A stretch of DNA of 64,000 nucleotides from NCBI GenBank assembly GCA_035652815.1, contig DASRDB010000022.1:62001-126000 (forward strand). Direction: 5' to 3'. This document shows, one piece after another, positions 44,482-52,779 of the stretch. A program made the translations under genes and the position numbers. The notes below the pieces were generated by a model. It ran no database searches. It saw only the letters and a list, made by a program, of their open reading frames with translations, and had not been told where the DNA came from. The DNA is from DASRDB01 sp035652815 (GTDB taxonomy: Bacteria; Chloroflexota; Ktedonobacteria; Ktedonobacterales; Ktedonobacteraceae). Numbering within the stretch: the first letter of the stretch is position 1; each line of letters starts with the position of its first letter.

Positions 44482-45507
44482 ATGACGAAAAAGCCTGTTG
44501 CCACTGCTCCACAGGTAGAAATCAAAAAAATAACATCTGCCCAAAAAGTCTTGCGAGAAACTGAAAAAGAACGTTCCAGTAAACCATTTCGTCTCTGGCC
44601 CTGGTTGGGCGCACTACTGATTATCGGTGTGATATTGCTTGCTACTGTCAGTTTAGTTGCCTGGAACTGGCTGCGCGGCCTTCAGCTAAATGCGAACACC
44701 AATGTGCCACAGCCAACCATTACCACTTATACAGTGCAACGCACAGCTCACTATGCTGATCTCACCTTCACCGTTCTCAATGCGCAATACACGACCTATT
44801 TCACAAATGATAATATTCATGCTGGACCTGCAACTGCCCGTATCAATCTCCAGGTGGCAAATAAGACGCGCATTCCTATTTCTGTGATTTATTATGATAG
44901 TGTTCGTCTGCTGCTTCCAAATGGAAATGCAATCGCCCCAACAAATTTACAACTGTCGCCCGATGTGCAGGCAGGCGCAACAATCCAGGGCTGGATGGAT
45001 TTTCCTGTGGACAAGGGAATCCAGCTTTCTAGCCTGAAAATGCAGTTTGGGGTCGCTTCGTTGAATGAGACGCTTGTTACGTTACCATTCAGTGGCAAGT
45101 ACGATCCGAATCTTGATACGCCCAGGACGTATCCGCTTTCTGTCGTTTTCTATTATAATTTTGGCGGGCATGTTCTGGTGTATCACCTGAACAGCATTGA
45201 TGTGCGCTATTCGTATGCGGGCAACCAGGTGCATGCCGGACAGCAGTACTATGTACTCAACTTCACGGTTGATAATAACAACGGCGTGGATGTCTCTCCC
45301 GGCTATGGCTATGACTATATCCGTCTGACTCTGAACGGCACAGATAAACCACCCATAGACAACACGCTTCCTTATGGCTTTAAAGCTGGAGCGCAGAGCG
45401 TGGGTGGCCGCGTGGTCTACGTTGCTCCAGCAGGAATGCATACCCTGACCATTTCTTTCCTTGTGCAGTTAGCCCCAGGAAAGAGCAGCTATCAGGTGTC
45501 TTTCTAA
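44482..45507 (+). CDS. Membrane-anchored protein with two DUF4352-like domains
   Basis: This is a 341-residue protein. A charged cytoplasmic head (1-38) is followed by one helix (WLGALLIIGVILLATVSLVA). Two outside immunoglobulin-like beta domains follow (about 85-215 and 225-341). Each has the DUF4352-type pattern of a core strand with ARINLQVANKTRIPIS or YYVLNFTVDNNNGVDVS and a later surface-exposed loop. Such proteins are surface lipoproteins or anchors of unknown role. The ATG follows GAGGGGA. It is single and divergent from sucCD. Confidence 0.75.
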   Translation: MTKKPVATAPQVEIKKITSAQKVLRETEKERSSKPFRLWPWLGALLIIGVILLATVSLVAWNWLRGLQLNANTNVPQPTITTYTVQRTAHYADLTFTVLNAQYTTYFTNDNIHAGPATARINLQVANKTRIPISVIYYDSVRLLLPNGNAIAPTNLQLSPDVQAGATIQGWMDFPVDKGIQLSSLKMQFGVASLNETLVTLPFSGKYDPNLDTPRTYPLSVVFYYNFGGHVLVYHLNSIDVRYSYAGNQVHAGQQYYVLNFTVDNNNGVDVSPGYGYDYIRLTLNGTDKPPIDNTLPYGFKAGAQSVGGRVVYVAPAGMHTLTISFLVQLAPGKSSYQVSF

Positions 45508-45533
45508 AGGGGTGAACGTCAAACATATAACCC

Positions 45534-45700
45534 AATGTCATGCTGAGCGCAGCGAAGCATCTCTGTGGCGTTGCCCAGGAACGGACGATAGACTCGTTGT
45601 AACTTGAGCAATGTCATGCTGAGCGCAGCGAAGCATCTCCGTGGCGCTGGCACACAAATCGCACGGTCACGGAGATGCTTCGCTGCGCTCAGCATGACAT
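45534..45700. repeat. Dispersed repeat, copy 5: two direct arms plus one inverted arm
   Basis: Two 37-base direct units (45534-45570 and 45610-45646) differ at one base. The second pairs with an inverted arm at 45668-45700. In this copy the core is GTCATGCTGAGCGC followed by GAAGCATCTC, and the inverted arm carries both matching changes. It lies just after the DUF4352-like gene and before the convergent phosphohexomutase stop. Confidence 0.9.
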
Positions 45701-45716
45701 GTTGCAGGTCTTGCTC

Positions 45717-47078
45717 TTAGCTGCGAATAAACGCGAGCAATTCGTCGCGCTTCTGTTCCATCAGTTCGCGGGTGTTGGCCTCGACGTTCAGGCGTAGCAG
45801 TGGTTCGGTGTTGGATGGACGGACGTTGAACCACCAGTCGGGGTATTCGATGGTGAGGCCATCCAGGTGATCGACGTTTTGCGCACCCTTGCTGAAATGC
45901 TCTTCAAGGGCTTTCAATTTGCCCTGCACGTCGCTGACCTTGCTGTTGATCTCACCGCTGCGCACGCCCTTATCGAGCGGTTGGAGCAGTTGCGAAAGCG
46001 GCTTGTTCTCGACCGAGACCAGTTCGAGCGTAATCAGGAAGGCGATCAGGCCAGAGTCGGCGAACCAGTTATCACGGAAATAGAAATGCCCCGAATGCTC
46101 GCCGCCATAGATGGCATTCAGACGGCGCATCTCGGCCTTGATATAGGAGTGTCCCACGCGAGTGCGAACGGGGTTGCCGCCCAGCCGTTTAATGAGTTCC
46201 GGCACGCTCTTGGAGACGATCAGGTTGTAGAGGATGGTCGAGCCGGGATGTTTTTGCAGCAGGCTCTGAGAGACGATGGCTGTCACCATAGAGCCATCCA
46301 CGAGATCACCTTTCTCATCTACCGGGAACATGCGGTCGGCATCACCGTCGAAGGCCGCGCCGAGGTCTGCGCCCACTTCACGCACCTTGTTTTGCAGGTC
46401 AACCATGTTTTCCGGCTCGATGGGACTGGCGGGATGGTTGGGAAAATTGCCGTCCAGTTCAAAGTAGAGTGGAATCAGCGTACAGGGCAGGTGTTCGAAA
46501 ACGCGCGGCATAATCATACCGGCCATACCATTTCCAGCATCAATCACAACCTTAAGTGGCTTGATCTTGCTAACGTCAATGAAGGAAAGGGCATGCTGGA
46601 TGTATTCTTCGGTGACGTCACGCTGGATGATCTGGCCCTTCTGTGCGGGCTGCGGAAAATTGCCTTTGATCGCCAGGTCGCGAATATCGGCCAGGCCACT
46701 CTCCAGGCTGATAGGGAACGCCTGAGCGCGGCAGAATTTCATGCCGTTGTACTTGCCGGGATTGTGCGAGGCAGTAATCATTACCCCAGCAGGAAAATTG
46801 AATTTGCCGACCGCGAAGTAGAGTTCGTCTGTAGTTGTCATACCGAGGTCAATCGCGTTGACGCCCTGGTCGGTGATGCCGCGCATAAGCGCGGTTGCCA
46901 GTTGTGGCGAGGAGAGGCGCATGTCACGCCCAACCGCGATTTCAGGAGCGTTCAAGTAGAGCGCGGCGGCCCGGCCAATCATATAGGCAATGGAGTCGTT
47001 AAGGTCTTCTCCATAAATGCCGCGCACATCGTAGGCCTTAAAAATACCGGGGTCAATTGTAACCTTTGATGTATCCAC
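45717..47078 (-). CDS. Phosphomannomutase/phosphoglucomutase
   Basis: This is a 453-residue alpha-D-phosphohexomutase. The four expected sites are seen: GRDMRLSSPQ, the phosphoserine loop ITASHNPGKYNGMKF (about residue 104), the metal loop FDGDADRMFPVDEKG (about residue 245), and sugar/phosphate loops GGEHSGHFYFRD and RPSNTEPLLRLNVEA. It swaps phosphate between C1 and C6 of glucose or mannose, feeding nucleotide-sugar and polysaccharide synthesis. The choice of sugar is not certain (ManB/PgmG type). It lies 70 bases downstream of the GNAT gene, after a terminator hairpin, so it probably has its own promoter. Confidence 0.93.
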   Translation of the reverse strand: MDTSKVTIDPGIFKAYDVRGIYGEDLNDSIAYMIGRAAALYLNAPEIAVGRDMRLSSPQLATALMRGITDQGVNAIDLGMTTTDELYFAVGKFNFPAGVMITASHNPGKYNGMKFCRAQAFPISLESGLADIRDLAIKGNFPQPAQKGQIIQRDVTEEYIQHALSFIDVSKIKPLKVVIDAGNGMAGMIMPRVFEHLPCTLIPLYFELDGNFPNHPASPIEPENMVDLQNKVREVGADLGAAFDGDADRMFPVDEKGDLVDGSMVTAIVSQSLLQKHPGSTILYNLIVSKSVPELIKRLGGNPVRTRVGHSYIKAEMRRLNAIYGGEHSGHFYFRDNWFADSGLIAFLITLELVSVENKPLSQLLQPLDKGVRSGEINSKVSDVQGKLKALEEHFSKGAQNVDHLDGLTIEYPDWWFNVRPSNTEPLLRLNVEANTRELMEQKRDELLAFIRS

Positions 47079-47106
47079 GTCTCACATCCTCTTTTGAAAA
47101 TTTCTC

Positions 47107-47143
47107 GCGCATGCTCCCCCTTAAAGCTGACGGGAGCATGCGC
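47107..47143 (-). terminator. Intrinsic terminator of the pfp-deoB-GNAT operon
   Basis: Arms GCGCATGCTCCC (47107-47118) and GGGAGCATGCGC (47132-47143) pair perfectly around 13 bases. It lies six bases after the GNAT stop on the minus strand and is followed there by a short AATTTTC stretch. Confidence 0.7.
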
Positions 47144-47148
47144 ACGCA

Positions 47149-47697
47149 TCAAGGAAAGGGTCTGCGAATTTCCAGGAGAACCCAGGGTTCGCCTGAACTT
47201 CTTGGATCATAGATCGGGCCGACCTCGACAAAGTTCGCTTTGGCGAAGGCCTTACGGGCAGGAATGTTAGCCTGTGCGGTTTCCGCGTAGATGCGCACAA
47301 AGCCGAGTGATCGAAAGAGATGCTGGACCAGCGTGCGAATGGCTTCCGAGCCGTATCCCTTGCCCCAACTCCTTTTATCACCCAGACCGAGGCCAATTTC
47401 GGCCTGCCCGATGCGATAGTCCACATTAAAATAGGTGATCGTTCCTATCGGGGTATGCCGTTCATCTTCAATGATGAACCAGAATTGCCGCCCGTTGCCC
47501 TGCACATAGTTACGCGAGAAGATGGGCAGAAATTCTTCCATCGTTTTAGAATAGGGACGCAGCGGGTCATAGCGCCACACCTCATCGTCGCGCTCCCAGT
47601 TAAACACATAAGAGGCATCCTGCATAGTTGGACGGCGAATGTACACCCGTTCGCCATGCAAAACCTCGCCCGCCTTGTGTCGTTGTGTCTCTGTCAT
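47149..47697 (-). CDS. RimJ/RimL-type GNAT acetyltransferase
   Basis: This is a 182-residue single-domain protein. VYIRRPTMQDASYVFNWERD at the N-terminus, IGTITYFNVDYRIGQAEIGL, then the CoA loop GDKRSWGKGYGSEAIRTL and VRIYAETAQANIPARKAFAK are typical of the RimJ/RimL group that acetylates ribosomal protein or small-molecule amines. The target is unknown. It overlaps deoB by four bases (ATGA), so it is translationally coupled as the last gene of the pfp-deoB operon. Confidence 0.85.
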   Translation of the reverse strand: MTETQRHKAGEVLHGERVYIRRPTMQDASYVFNWERDDEVWRYDPLRPYSKTMEEFLPIFSRNYVQGNGRQFWFIIEDERHTPIGTITYFNVDYRIGQAEIGLGLGDKRSWGKGYGSEAIRTLVQHLFRSLGFVRIYAETAQANIPARKAFAKANFVEVGPIYDPRSSGEPWVLLEIRRPFP

Positions 47698-48875
47698 GCC
47701 AGCCCCAACTCCCCTGCAAAACTTGTTCCATAAGCAAGTGGCCCCACGCCAAACGCTTGCGCCAGCGTTTGCCCGAGATCGGCAAATGTCGAGCGCGTCC
47801 CAAGATTGACGCCCGGGCGCACCGGTTCGCCATACGCCAGCAGGGGCACCATCTCGCGTGTGTGATCGCTCCCCTTATAGGTGGGATCAACGCCGTGATC
47901 GCCCGTGAAGAAGATCGCATCTCCCGGTCGCATTACCCGCTGCACCTGTCCAAACCAGGAATCCACATCGCACAGCGCCTGGGCGTATCCCTGACTATCG
48001 CGTCGATGTCCCCATAACATATCAAATTCTACCAGATTAATAAAGAGCAGCCCCGTGAAATCTCGCTCGAGATAGCGCAGAGTGGCCGCCATGCCCTCTT
48101 TATTAGTCTCCGTATGGTCGCGCTCGGTTAGCCCTCGCCCTGCAAAGAGGTCTTCAATTTTGCCAATGCCGATCACGTCCAGGCCTTTGTCTTTCAACAG
48201 GTCAAGCAGTGTGGTACCGAGCGGGGCGAGCGAGAAATCACGACGGTGTTCGGTGCGCTTGAAGTTGCCGGGGGTGCCAATGAATGGACGGGCGATAACG
48301 CGCCCAACCGCGTGTTCTCCAGTCAGCATATCCCTGGCTATCTGGCAGATATGATACAACTCTTCAAGCGGAATCACGTCCTGATGCGCCGCAACTTGAA
48401 AGACGCTATCCGCCGAGGTGTAGAGAATGGGTCGGCCAGTGCGGACATGTTCTTCACCAAGTTCTTTAATGATCTCGGTGCCAGAGGCCGGTTTATTGCC
48501 GATGACCTTGCGCCCGATGGCCTTCTCGAAACGCTCCACCAGATCGGGCGGAAAGCCATGCGGATAGGTTGGCAGGGGACGTTGCAACACTACGCCGGTC
48601 ATCTCCCAGTGTCCGGTGGTGCTGTCTTTGCCCTTCGCCGCCTCTATCATCCTTCCATATGAACCGCGAGGATGTTCTTCGGGCGGCGTGCCGAGGATAG
48701 GCGTAATGTTCCCCAGTCCGACGCTGCCAAGATTGGGCAAAGAGAGGTCGCCTATGGCCTGCGCGCAGTGTTCAAGAGAGCTGGCTCCATCATCGCCATA
48801 CTCGTGCGCGTCAGGATTGGCCCCGACGCCAACCCCGTCAAGCACAACCAGAATAGCTCGTTTCAGTGTACTCAT
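47694..48875 (-). CDS. deoB: Phosphopentomutase
   Basis: This 393-residue enzyme is of the alkaline-phosphatase superfamily. The metal ligands sit in ILVVLDGVGVGANPDAHEYG (about residue 10), in LINLVEFDMLWGHRRDSQG and in IFFTGDHGVDPTYKGSDHT. The catalytic Thr is in KGKDSTTGHWEM (about residue 86). It interconverts ribose 1-phosphate and ribose 5-phosphate in nucleoside breakdown. It overlaps both neighbours by four bases, in an operon with phosphofructokinase and a GNAT protein. Ribose made by the nearby nucleoside hydrolase would need a kinase rather than this enzyme. Confidence 0.95.
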   Translation of the reverse strand: MSTLKRAILVVLDGVGVGANPDAHEYGDDGASSLEHCAQAIGDLSLPNLGSVGLGNITPILGTPPEEHPRGSYGRMIEAAKGKDSTTGHWEMTGVVLQRPLPTYPHGFPPDLVERFEKAIGRKVIGNKPASGTEIIKELGEEHVRTGRPILYTSADSVFQVAAHQDVIPLEELYHICQIARDMLTGEHAVGRVIARPFIGTPGNFKRTEHRRDFSLAPLGTTLLDLLKDKGLDVIGIGKIEDLFAGRGLTERDHTETNKEGMAATLRYLERDFTGLLFINLVEFDMLWGHRRDSQGYAQALCDVDSWFGQVQRVMRPGDAIFFTGDHGVDPTYKGSDHTREMVPLLAYGEPVRPGVNLGTRSTFADLGQTLAQAFGVGPLAYGTSFAGELGLA

Positions 48876-50074
48876 GGTTTCACCTTTATATGTTCCAACG
48901 AGGGATACACCGGCAATGGATCGCCGATCAGCGGCAATGCATAGTCAATGAATGCCTGCGTCATCATCGTTTTGCTTGCATCCAGGTACTCGTCTGGAAG
49001 TAAGCGCTGCTTATTGGCGATTTCTGATAACTGCACCAGTCCGGTAGTGCAGTGATACGACGGTTCATTGTGCCGGATCAGTGCGACCATTTTGTCATGT
49101 TCGCCTTCCAGCAGCGCGCGCGTCCCTGCCTGTCCGACAAGGTAGGCCTCGTCGCGGTCGCTGGACGAGACGCAGAACGAAGCCATACGCTGCAAATCTC
49201 CTGGTTTATCAAAACGGGCGCGCAACTTCAGGTTCTGTATGACCATCTGGACAAGTTGCTGGGCCGCGCCGCTCAGCAGGGGATGGTTGAAGGCGTCTTT
49301 GCCGACCTCGCCAATTGCTCCAAGTTGCTGTCCTTTCTCATCGCGAATTGTTTCGGCGGTCACAATCACCACGTAGCCGACCTTGCGATAGACTTCCTCG
49401 ACCTGCTGTAAGAAACGGTCGGCGGAAAATGGCTGCTCGGGAACCAGGATGATGTGCGGCGCGTCGTACTCGTCGCGCTTTCCCAACACCGATGACCCGC
49501 TTAGCCAGCCCGCGTCCCTGCCCATCGTCTCGATAATTTTTACCGGATAATGCCAGGGAATGGATTTCGTGTTCATGGTCGAATCCATCGTCGCCATAGC
49601 CAGAAAGCGGGCAGCGCTGCCATAACCCGGGCAGTGGTCGGTATGCGGCAGGTCATTGTCGATGGTCTTGGGTATGCTGATCGCCTGCAGATCGTACCCG
49701 ACCTCTTTGGCTGCCTGGGCAATGCGATGGGTAGTGTCGGCGGAGTCGTTGCCGCCGATGTAGAGCATGTAGCGTATGTTGTAGCGACGAAAAATATCGA
49801 TGATCTTCGCCGGGTCTTCATCTTGCAGTTTATAGCGGCACGTGCCAAGCGCGGCTGAAGGCGTCTGGAGCAATTGCGCTCGCAGATCAAGCGGCTGCTG
49901 CCGGAGATCTATCAACTCCTCTTTCAGCAGCCCCTCAATGCCATACAACATGCCATAAATGCCATCAATGCGCGCATCGCCAAGCGCGGCCTCGATTGCG
50001 CCGACCAGGCTGGCATTGATAACGGCGGTTGCCCCGCCCGACTGGCCTATGACCAGATTACGTTGCGACGACAT
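48872..50074 (-). CDS. 6-phosphofructokinase, PPi-dependent type
   Basis: This is a 400-residue group II-like PFK. It has IGQSGGATAVINASLVGAIE at the start, GGNDSADTTHRIAQAAKEVG in place of the ATP-enzyme GGDGS, and IPKTIDNDLPHTDHCPGYGS with the Lys typical of PPi-dependent enzymes instead of Gly. IIETMGRDAGWLSGSS follows. It should reversibly phosphorylate fructose 6-phosphate with PPi. ATG 50074 is preferred to a TTG at 50089. It is first in the operon and overlaps deoB by four bases. Confidence 0.9.
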   Translation of the reverse strand: MSSQRNLVIGQSGGATAVINASLVGAIEAALGDARIDGIYGMLYGIEGLLKEELIDLRQQPLDLRAQLLQTPSAALGTCRYKLQDEDPAKIIDIFRRYNIRYMLYIGGNDSADTTHRIAQAAKEVGYDLQAISIPKTIDNDLPHTDHCPGYGSAARFLAMATMDSTMNTKSIPWHYPVKIIETMGRDAGWLSGSSVLGKRDEYDAPHIILVPEQPFSADRFLQQVEEVYRKVGYVVIVTAETIRDEKGQQLGAIGEVGKDAFNHPLLSGAAQQLVQMVIQNLKLRARFDKPGDLQRMASFCVSSSDRDEAYLVGQAGTRALLEGEHDKMVALIRHNEPSYHCTTGLVQLSEIANKQRLLPDEYLDASKTMMTQAFIDYALPLIGDPLPVYPSLEHIKVKP

Positions 50075-50254
50075 GAAAACGGCTCCCAACCAGAATTATT
50101 CTCTTCGTCATTATACCAAGCGAAAGTGAGAAGCGTCGAGGGAAAAATCAAATGGCTTGAAAAGCGGCTTCTGACGTGCTACCATAAAGCGCATTATGCG
50201 GTCTGAACCCGACCTGCGCGCCGAAAACAAGAGGAAGGCCTGAAATCGAGGCAT

Positions 50255-51184
50255 ATGAAGCACAAGATTATTATAGACTGCGACCCTGGACACGACGACG
50301 CGCTAGCCATTCTCCTGGCGGCTCGTCACCCGCAAATCGAACTGCTGGCGATTACCACCGTAGCCGGCAATCAATCGGTAGAGAAGACGACGCGCAACGC
50401 CTTAAAAGTCTGCACCCTGGCAAATATTCGCAACGTTCCCATCGCCCGAGGGATGGATCGCCCGCTTGTGCGCCCGGCAAAACACGCCCCCGATATTCAT
50501 GGCGAATCGGGCATGGATGGGCCGCACATTCCCGAACCGGATATCAAACCTGATCCGCGACATGCCGTTGACCTGCTCATCGAACTGCTGCTCTCCTCTG
50601 ATGGAGATATTACGCTTGTGCCAACAGGTCCGCTCACTAATATTGCCTCGGCTATCCGTAAAGAACCCGCTATTGTGCCGAAAATCCGCGCCATCTCGCT
50701 TATGGGCGGCGCAATTGGCCTCGGAAACGTCACGCCTGCCGCCGAATTTAATATTCACACTGACCCAGAAGCGGCTGAAATTGTCTTCGGCTGCGGCAGG
50801 CCCATCACAATGGTGCCGCTTGAAGTGACGCACCAGGCCCTTGCAACAGAAGAAATTGTGAATCGGCTGCGTTCTGTGAATCGTCCGGTTGCCACATTCG
50901 CTGCCGATTTGCTTGTTTTCTTCGCGGAAACCTATCATAGGGTTTTCGGCTTTCCAGCACCGCCGCTTCATGACCCCTGCGCCGTCGCTGCCGTTATCGA
51001 CCCTACCATCATCAAGGCACATGACATGTTTGTGGCGATCGAGTGTGAGGGAGCCTGGACTGCAGGGCGCACTGTCTGTGATGTCTATAGCAAGCTGGGG
51101 CAAAAACCCAATGCCCGTGTAGGCTACGGGTTGGAGGTAGACCGCTTCTGGGATATGGTCATAGAGACCATGCTGAGTTACTGA
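50255..51184 (+). CDS. Inosine-uridine preferring nucleoside hydrolase
   Basis: This is a 309-residue enzyme with the diagnostic calcium-binding N-terminus KIIIDCDPGHDDALAILLAA (DxDxxxDD). LVPTGPLTNIASAIRKEP, ISLMGGAIGLGNVTPAAEFN and a late PLHDPCAVAAV follow. It splits ribonucleosides into base and ribose, in purine and pyrimidine salvage. It is divergent from the pfp-deoB operon with about 180 bases between them. The ATG follows GGAAGG at longer spacing. Confidence 0.93.
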   Translation: MKHKIIIDCDPGHDDALAILLAARHPQIELLAITTVAGNQSVEKTTRNALKVCTLANIRNVPIARGMDRPLVRPAKHAPDIHGESGMDGPHIPEPDIKPDPRHAVDLLIELLLSSDGDITLVPTGPLTNIASAIRKEPAIVPKIRAISLMGGAIGLGNVTPAAEFNIHTDPEAAEIVFGCGRPITMVPLEVTHQALATEEIVNRLRSVNRPVATFAADLLVFFAETYHRVFGFPAPPLHDPCAVAAVIDPTIIKAHDMFVAIECEGAWTAGRTVCDVYSKLGQKPNARVGYGLEVDRFWDMVIETMLSY

Positions 51185-51208
51185 ATGATTAAAGAGTGCC
51201 TGTCAAGA

Positions 51209-51297
51209 CCTGTCGTCCTGAGCGCAGCGAAGGATCTCGGTGACAATTCTCGTTGCTACATGGCGGGGAGATCCTTCGCTGCGCTCAGGATGACAGG
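51209..51297. repeat. Dispersed inverted repeat, copy 6
   Basis: Thirty-base arms at 51209-51238 and 51268-51297 pair with one mismatch (GTCGTCCTG against CAGGATGAC). It lies between the convergent nucleoside hydrolase and serine acetyltransferase genes and may double as a bidirectional terminator. Confidence 0.9.
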
Positions 51298-51341
51298 GCA
51301 AAGTATCTTCCGCTCTTTCATCACTCTTCATACAAAGTAAC

Positions 51342-52058
51342 TCAGATCTGATAGTCCATCTCGCCATTCCAGCCCTGTGTCAGCTCCTGGTGCTTTGCCA
51401 GCGTCTCGCCGCCTTTGACCAGCAACTCGGCAGGTTTGGCCGCTACGACCGAGTTTGGCGGCACCGATTCCAGCACCAGCGCCATCGCGCCGATTTTGCT
51501 GCCCTTTCCTATAGTAATGGGGCCGAGGATGGCCGCGCCCACGCCGATAGTCACGTCGTCTTCGATGGTAGGGTGGCGTTTCTGTCGCCTGCCCGGTCCT
51601 GGCCGCCACCAACCGGTCGCACCCAACGTGACCTGGTGATAGAGCATGACGTTGTTGCCAATCTCGGTTGTTTCGCCGATGACAACGCCCGCACCATGAT
51701 CGATAAAAAAGCGCTTGCCGATTTTTGCTCCAGGGTGAATTTCGATGCCGCCTGTTATGAAACGCGCGAATTGCGAGATGAGACGCGGCAGGAAAGGAAT
51801 GTGCATGCGATAGAGGGCGTGCGCAATACGGTGATAGAAGATGGCCCACAATCCCTGGTAGAGTAGCGCCTCGAAGATGTTGCTACAGGCAGGGTCTTTC
51901 TCGAAGATAACATCTATGGCGTCCGGCCAGGGCGTTCTCCGGCGGGGTGTACTGCCAGGAGCCTGGATAAAGACACCGGGAGGAAGTTCTGGGAGGTGCG
52001 CTATTTCTGTATCTCTAATGGTTGTTTCATGTATTTCATCTGGGATGCCTTGCGTCAT
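51342..52058 (-). CDS. cysE: Serine O-acetyltransferase
   Basis: This is a 238-residue protein. An N-terminal helical part (ACSNIFEALLYQGLWAIFYH, LYRMHIPFLPRLISQFAR) leads into a left-handed hexapeptide-repeat beta helix (about 120-220: GIEIHPGAKIGKRFFIDHGA, GVVIGETTEIGNNVMLYHQV, then the DDVTIGVGAAILGPITIGKG run). The catalytic His is in FIDHGAG. It makes O-acetylserine from serine and acetyl-CoA for cysteine synthesis. The typical GDRHPKIG loop reads RRQKRHPTIEDD here. The start follows AGGGTG. No cysteine synthase gene is adjacent. Confidence 0.92.
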   Translation of the reverse strand: MTQGIPDEIHETTIRDTEIAHLPELPPGVFIQAPGSTPRRRTPWPDAIDVIFEKDPACSNIFEALLYQGLWAIFYHRIAHALYRMHIPFLPRLISQFARFITGGIEIHPGAKIGKRFFIDHGAGVVIGETTEIGNNVMLYHQVTLGATGWWRPGPGRRQKRHPTIEDDVTIGVGAAILGPITIGKGSKIGAMALVLESVPPNSVVAAKPAELLVKGGETLAKHQELTQGWNGEMDYQI

Positions 52059-52299
52059 GCTTATTTCACCCTGTTTTGCTTATGTGCCTCTTTCTCGCCT
52101 ATTGGCAGTGTAGGGCAGGAGGTTGGGCTTGTCAAGGGTGTATCCTTCACACTTTCTTTAAACAAACTTTACATTTTTCTGTCTCCTCTCTCATCAACTT
52201 CCAATATCCAGACCTTATAGTAACAAACAAGGAAGTTGTTTATGAACAGTTCATCGCTTTGCGTAACTGTCTAAGCATATTGTTGGAGGCAAAAAACAT

Positions 52300-52779
52300 A
52301 TGTTTGATCCATATGGAAATACATCTACCAATCAAACATCCCGGCAGTATCAAGAATACGCCGGTTCTATACGAGATCAGCAACGGGCAGCTTATGCTTC
52401 CCCTTCGAAAATGGGAACGGTAGCCCAACGGCCTGCCCAGCCAGCTCATCCGGCAAAGCCTAAATCAACACAGCCCCGCATGCCGAAGGCCCAGGCGCTG
52501 GCGCTTGTGAAAAAGTTGAAACAATGGCTGGTGGCCGCGTCCATCATTTCATTTGGCATCTTGAGCGGTCTGGCGGCTGGTCATGTTGTAAGTTCTGCCA
52601 ATAATACAACGACTACCAATAAGGCAACGCCTACCAGTACGCAATCGTCAAGCACGTCATCGTCGAGCAGTTCGACTTCGACACAGAATTCAAGCAGCAC
52701 TTCACAACAGCAGGGAGGAAGCAATTTTGGCAGCAGTAGTTCATCGTCACAACCAGTCTCAGGAACTCACACATCCTGA
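52300..52779 (+). CDS. Ser/Thr-rich single-pass membrane protein
   Basis: This is a 159-residue protein. The Q/P/A-rich cytoplasmic head (1-75) is followed by one helix (WLVAASIISFGILSGLAAGH, about residue 80). An external tail of about 60 residues is made almost only of Ser, Thr, Gln and Gly. The ATG follows TTGGAGG. The last 53 bases overlap the ApbE gene start, so the two are coupled. The tail may be a flexible spacer or a flavinylation target, but no FMN-binding domain or clear [S/T]GA[S/T] motif is present. Confidence 0.75.
   Translation: MFDPYGNTSTNQTSRQYQEYAGSIRDQQRAAYASPSKMGTVAQRPAQPAHPAKPKSTQPRMPKAQALALVKKLKQWLVAASIISFGILSGLAAGHVVSSANNTTTTNKATPTSTQSSSTSSSSSSTSTQNSSSTSQQQGGSNFGSSSSSSQPVSGTHTS

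Noticed and set aside
45534..45700. Possible CRISPR-like repeats
   Set aside because: Only two direct units plus an inverted one, no regular spacers and no cas genes; the units belong to the dispersed hairpin family.
45867..47069. 400-residue plus-strand frame
   Set aside because: It lies fully opposite the phosphohexomutase gene, whose motifs are intact; the antisense frame has no recognisable domain and reflects codon bias of the real gene.
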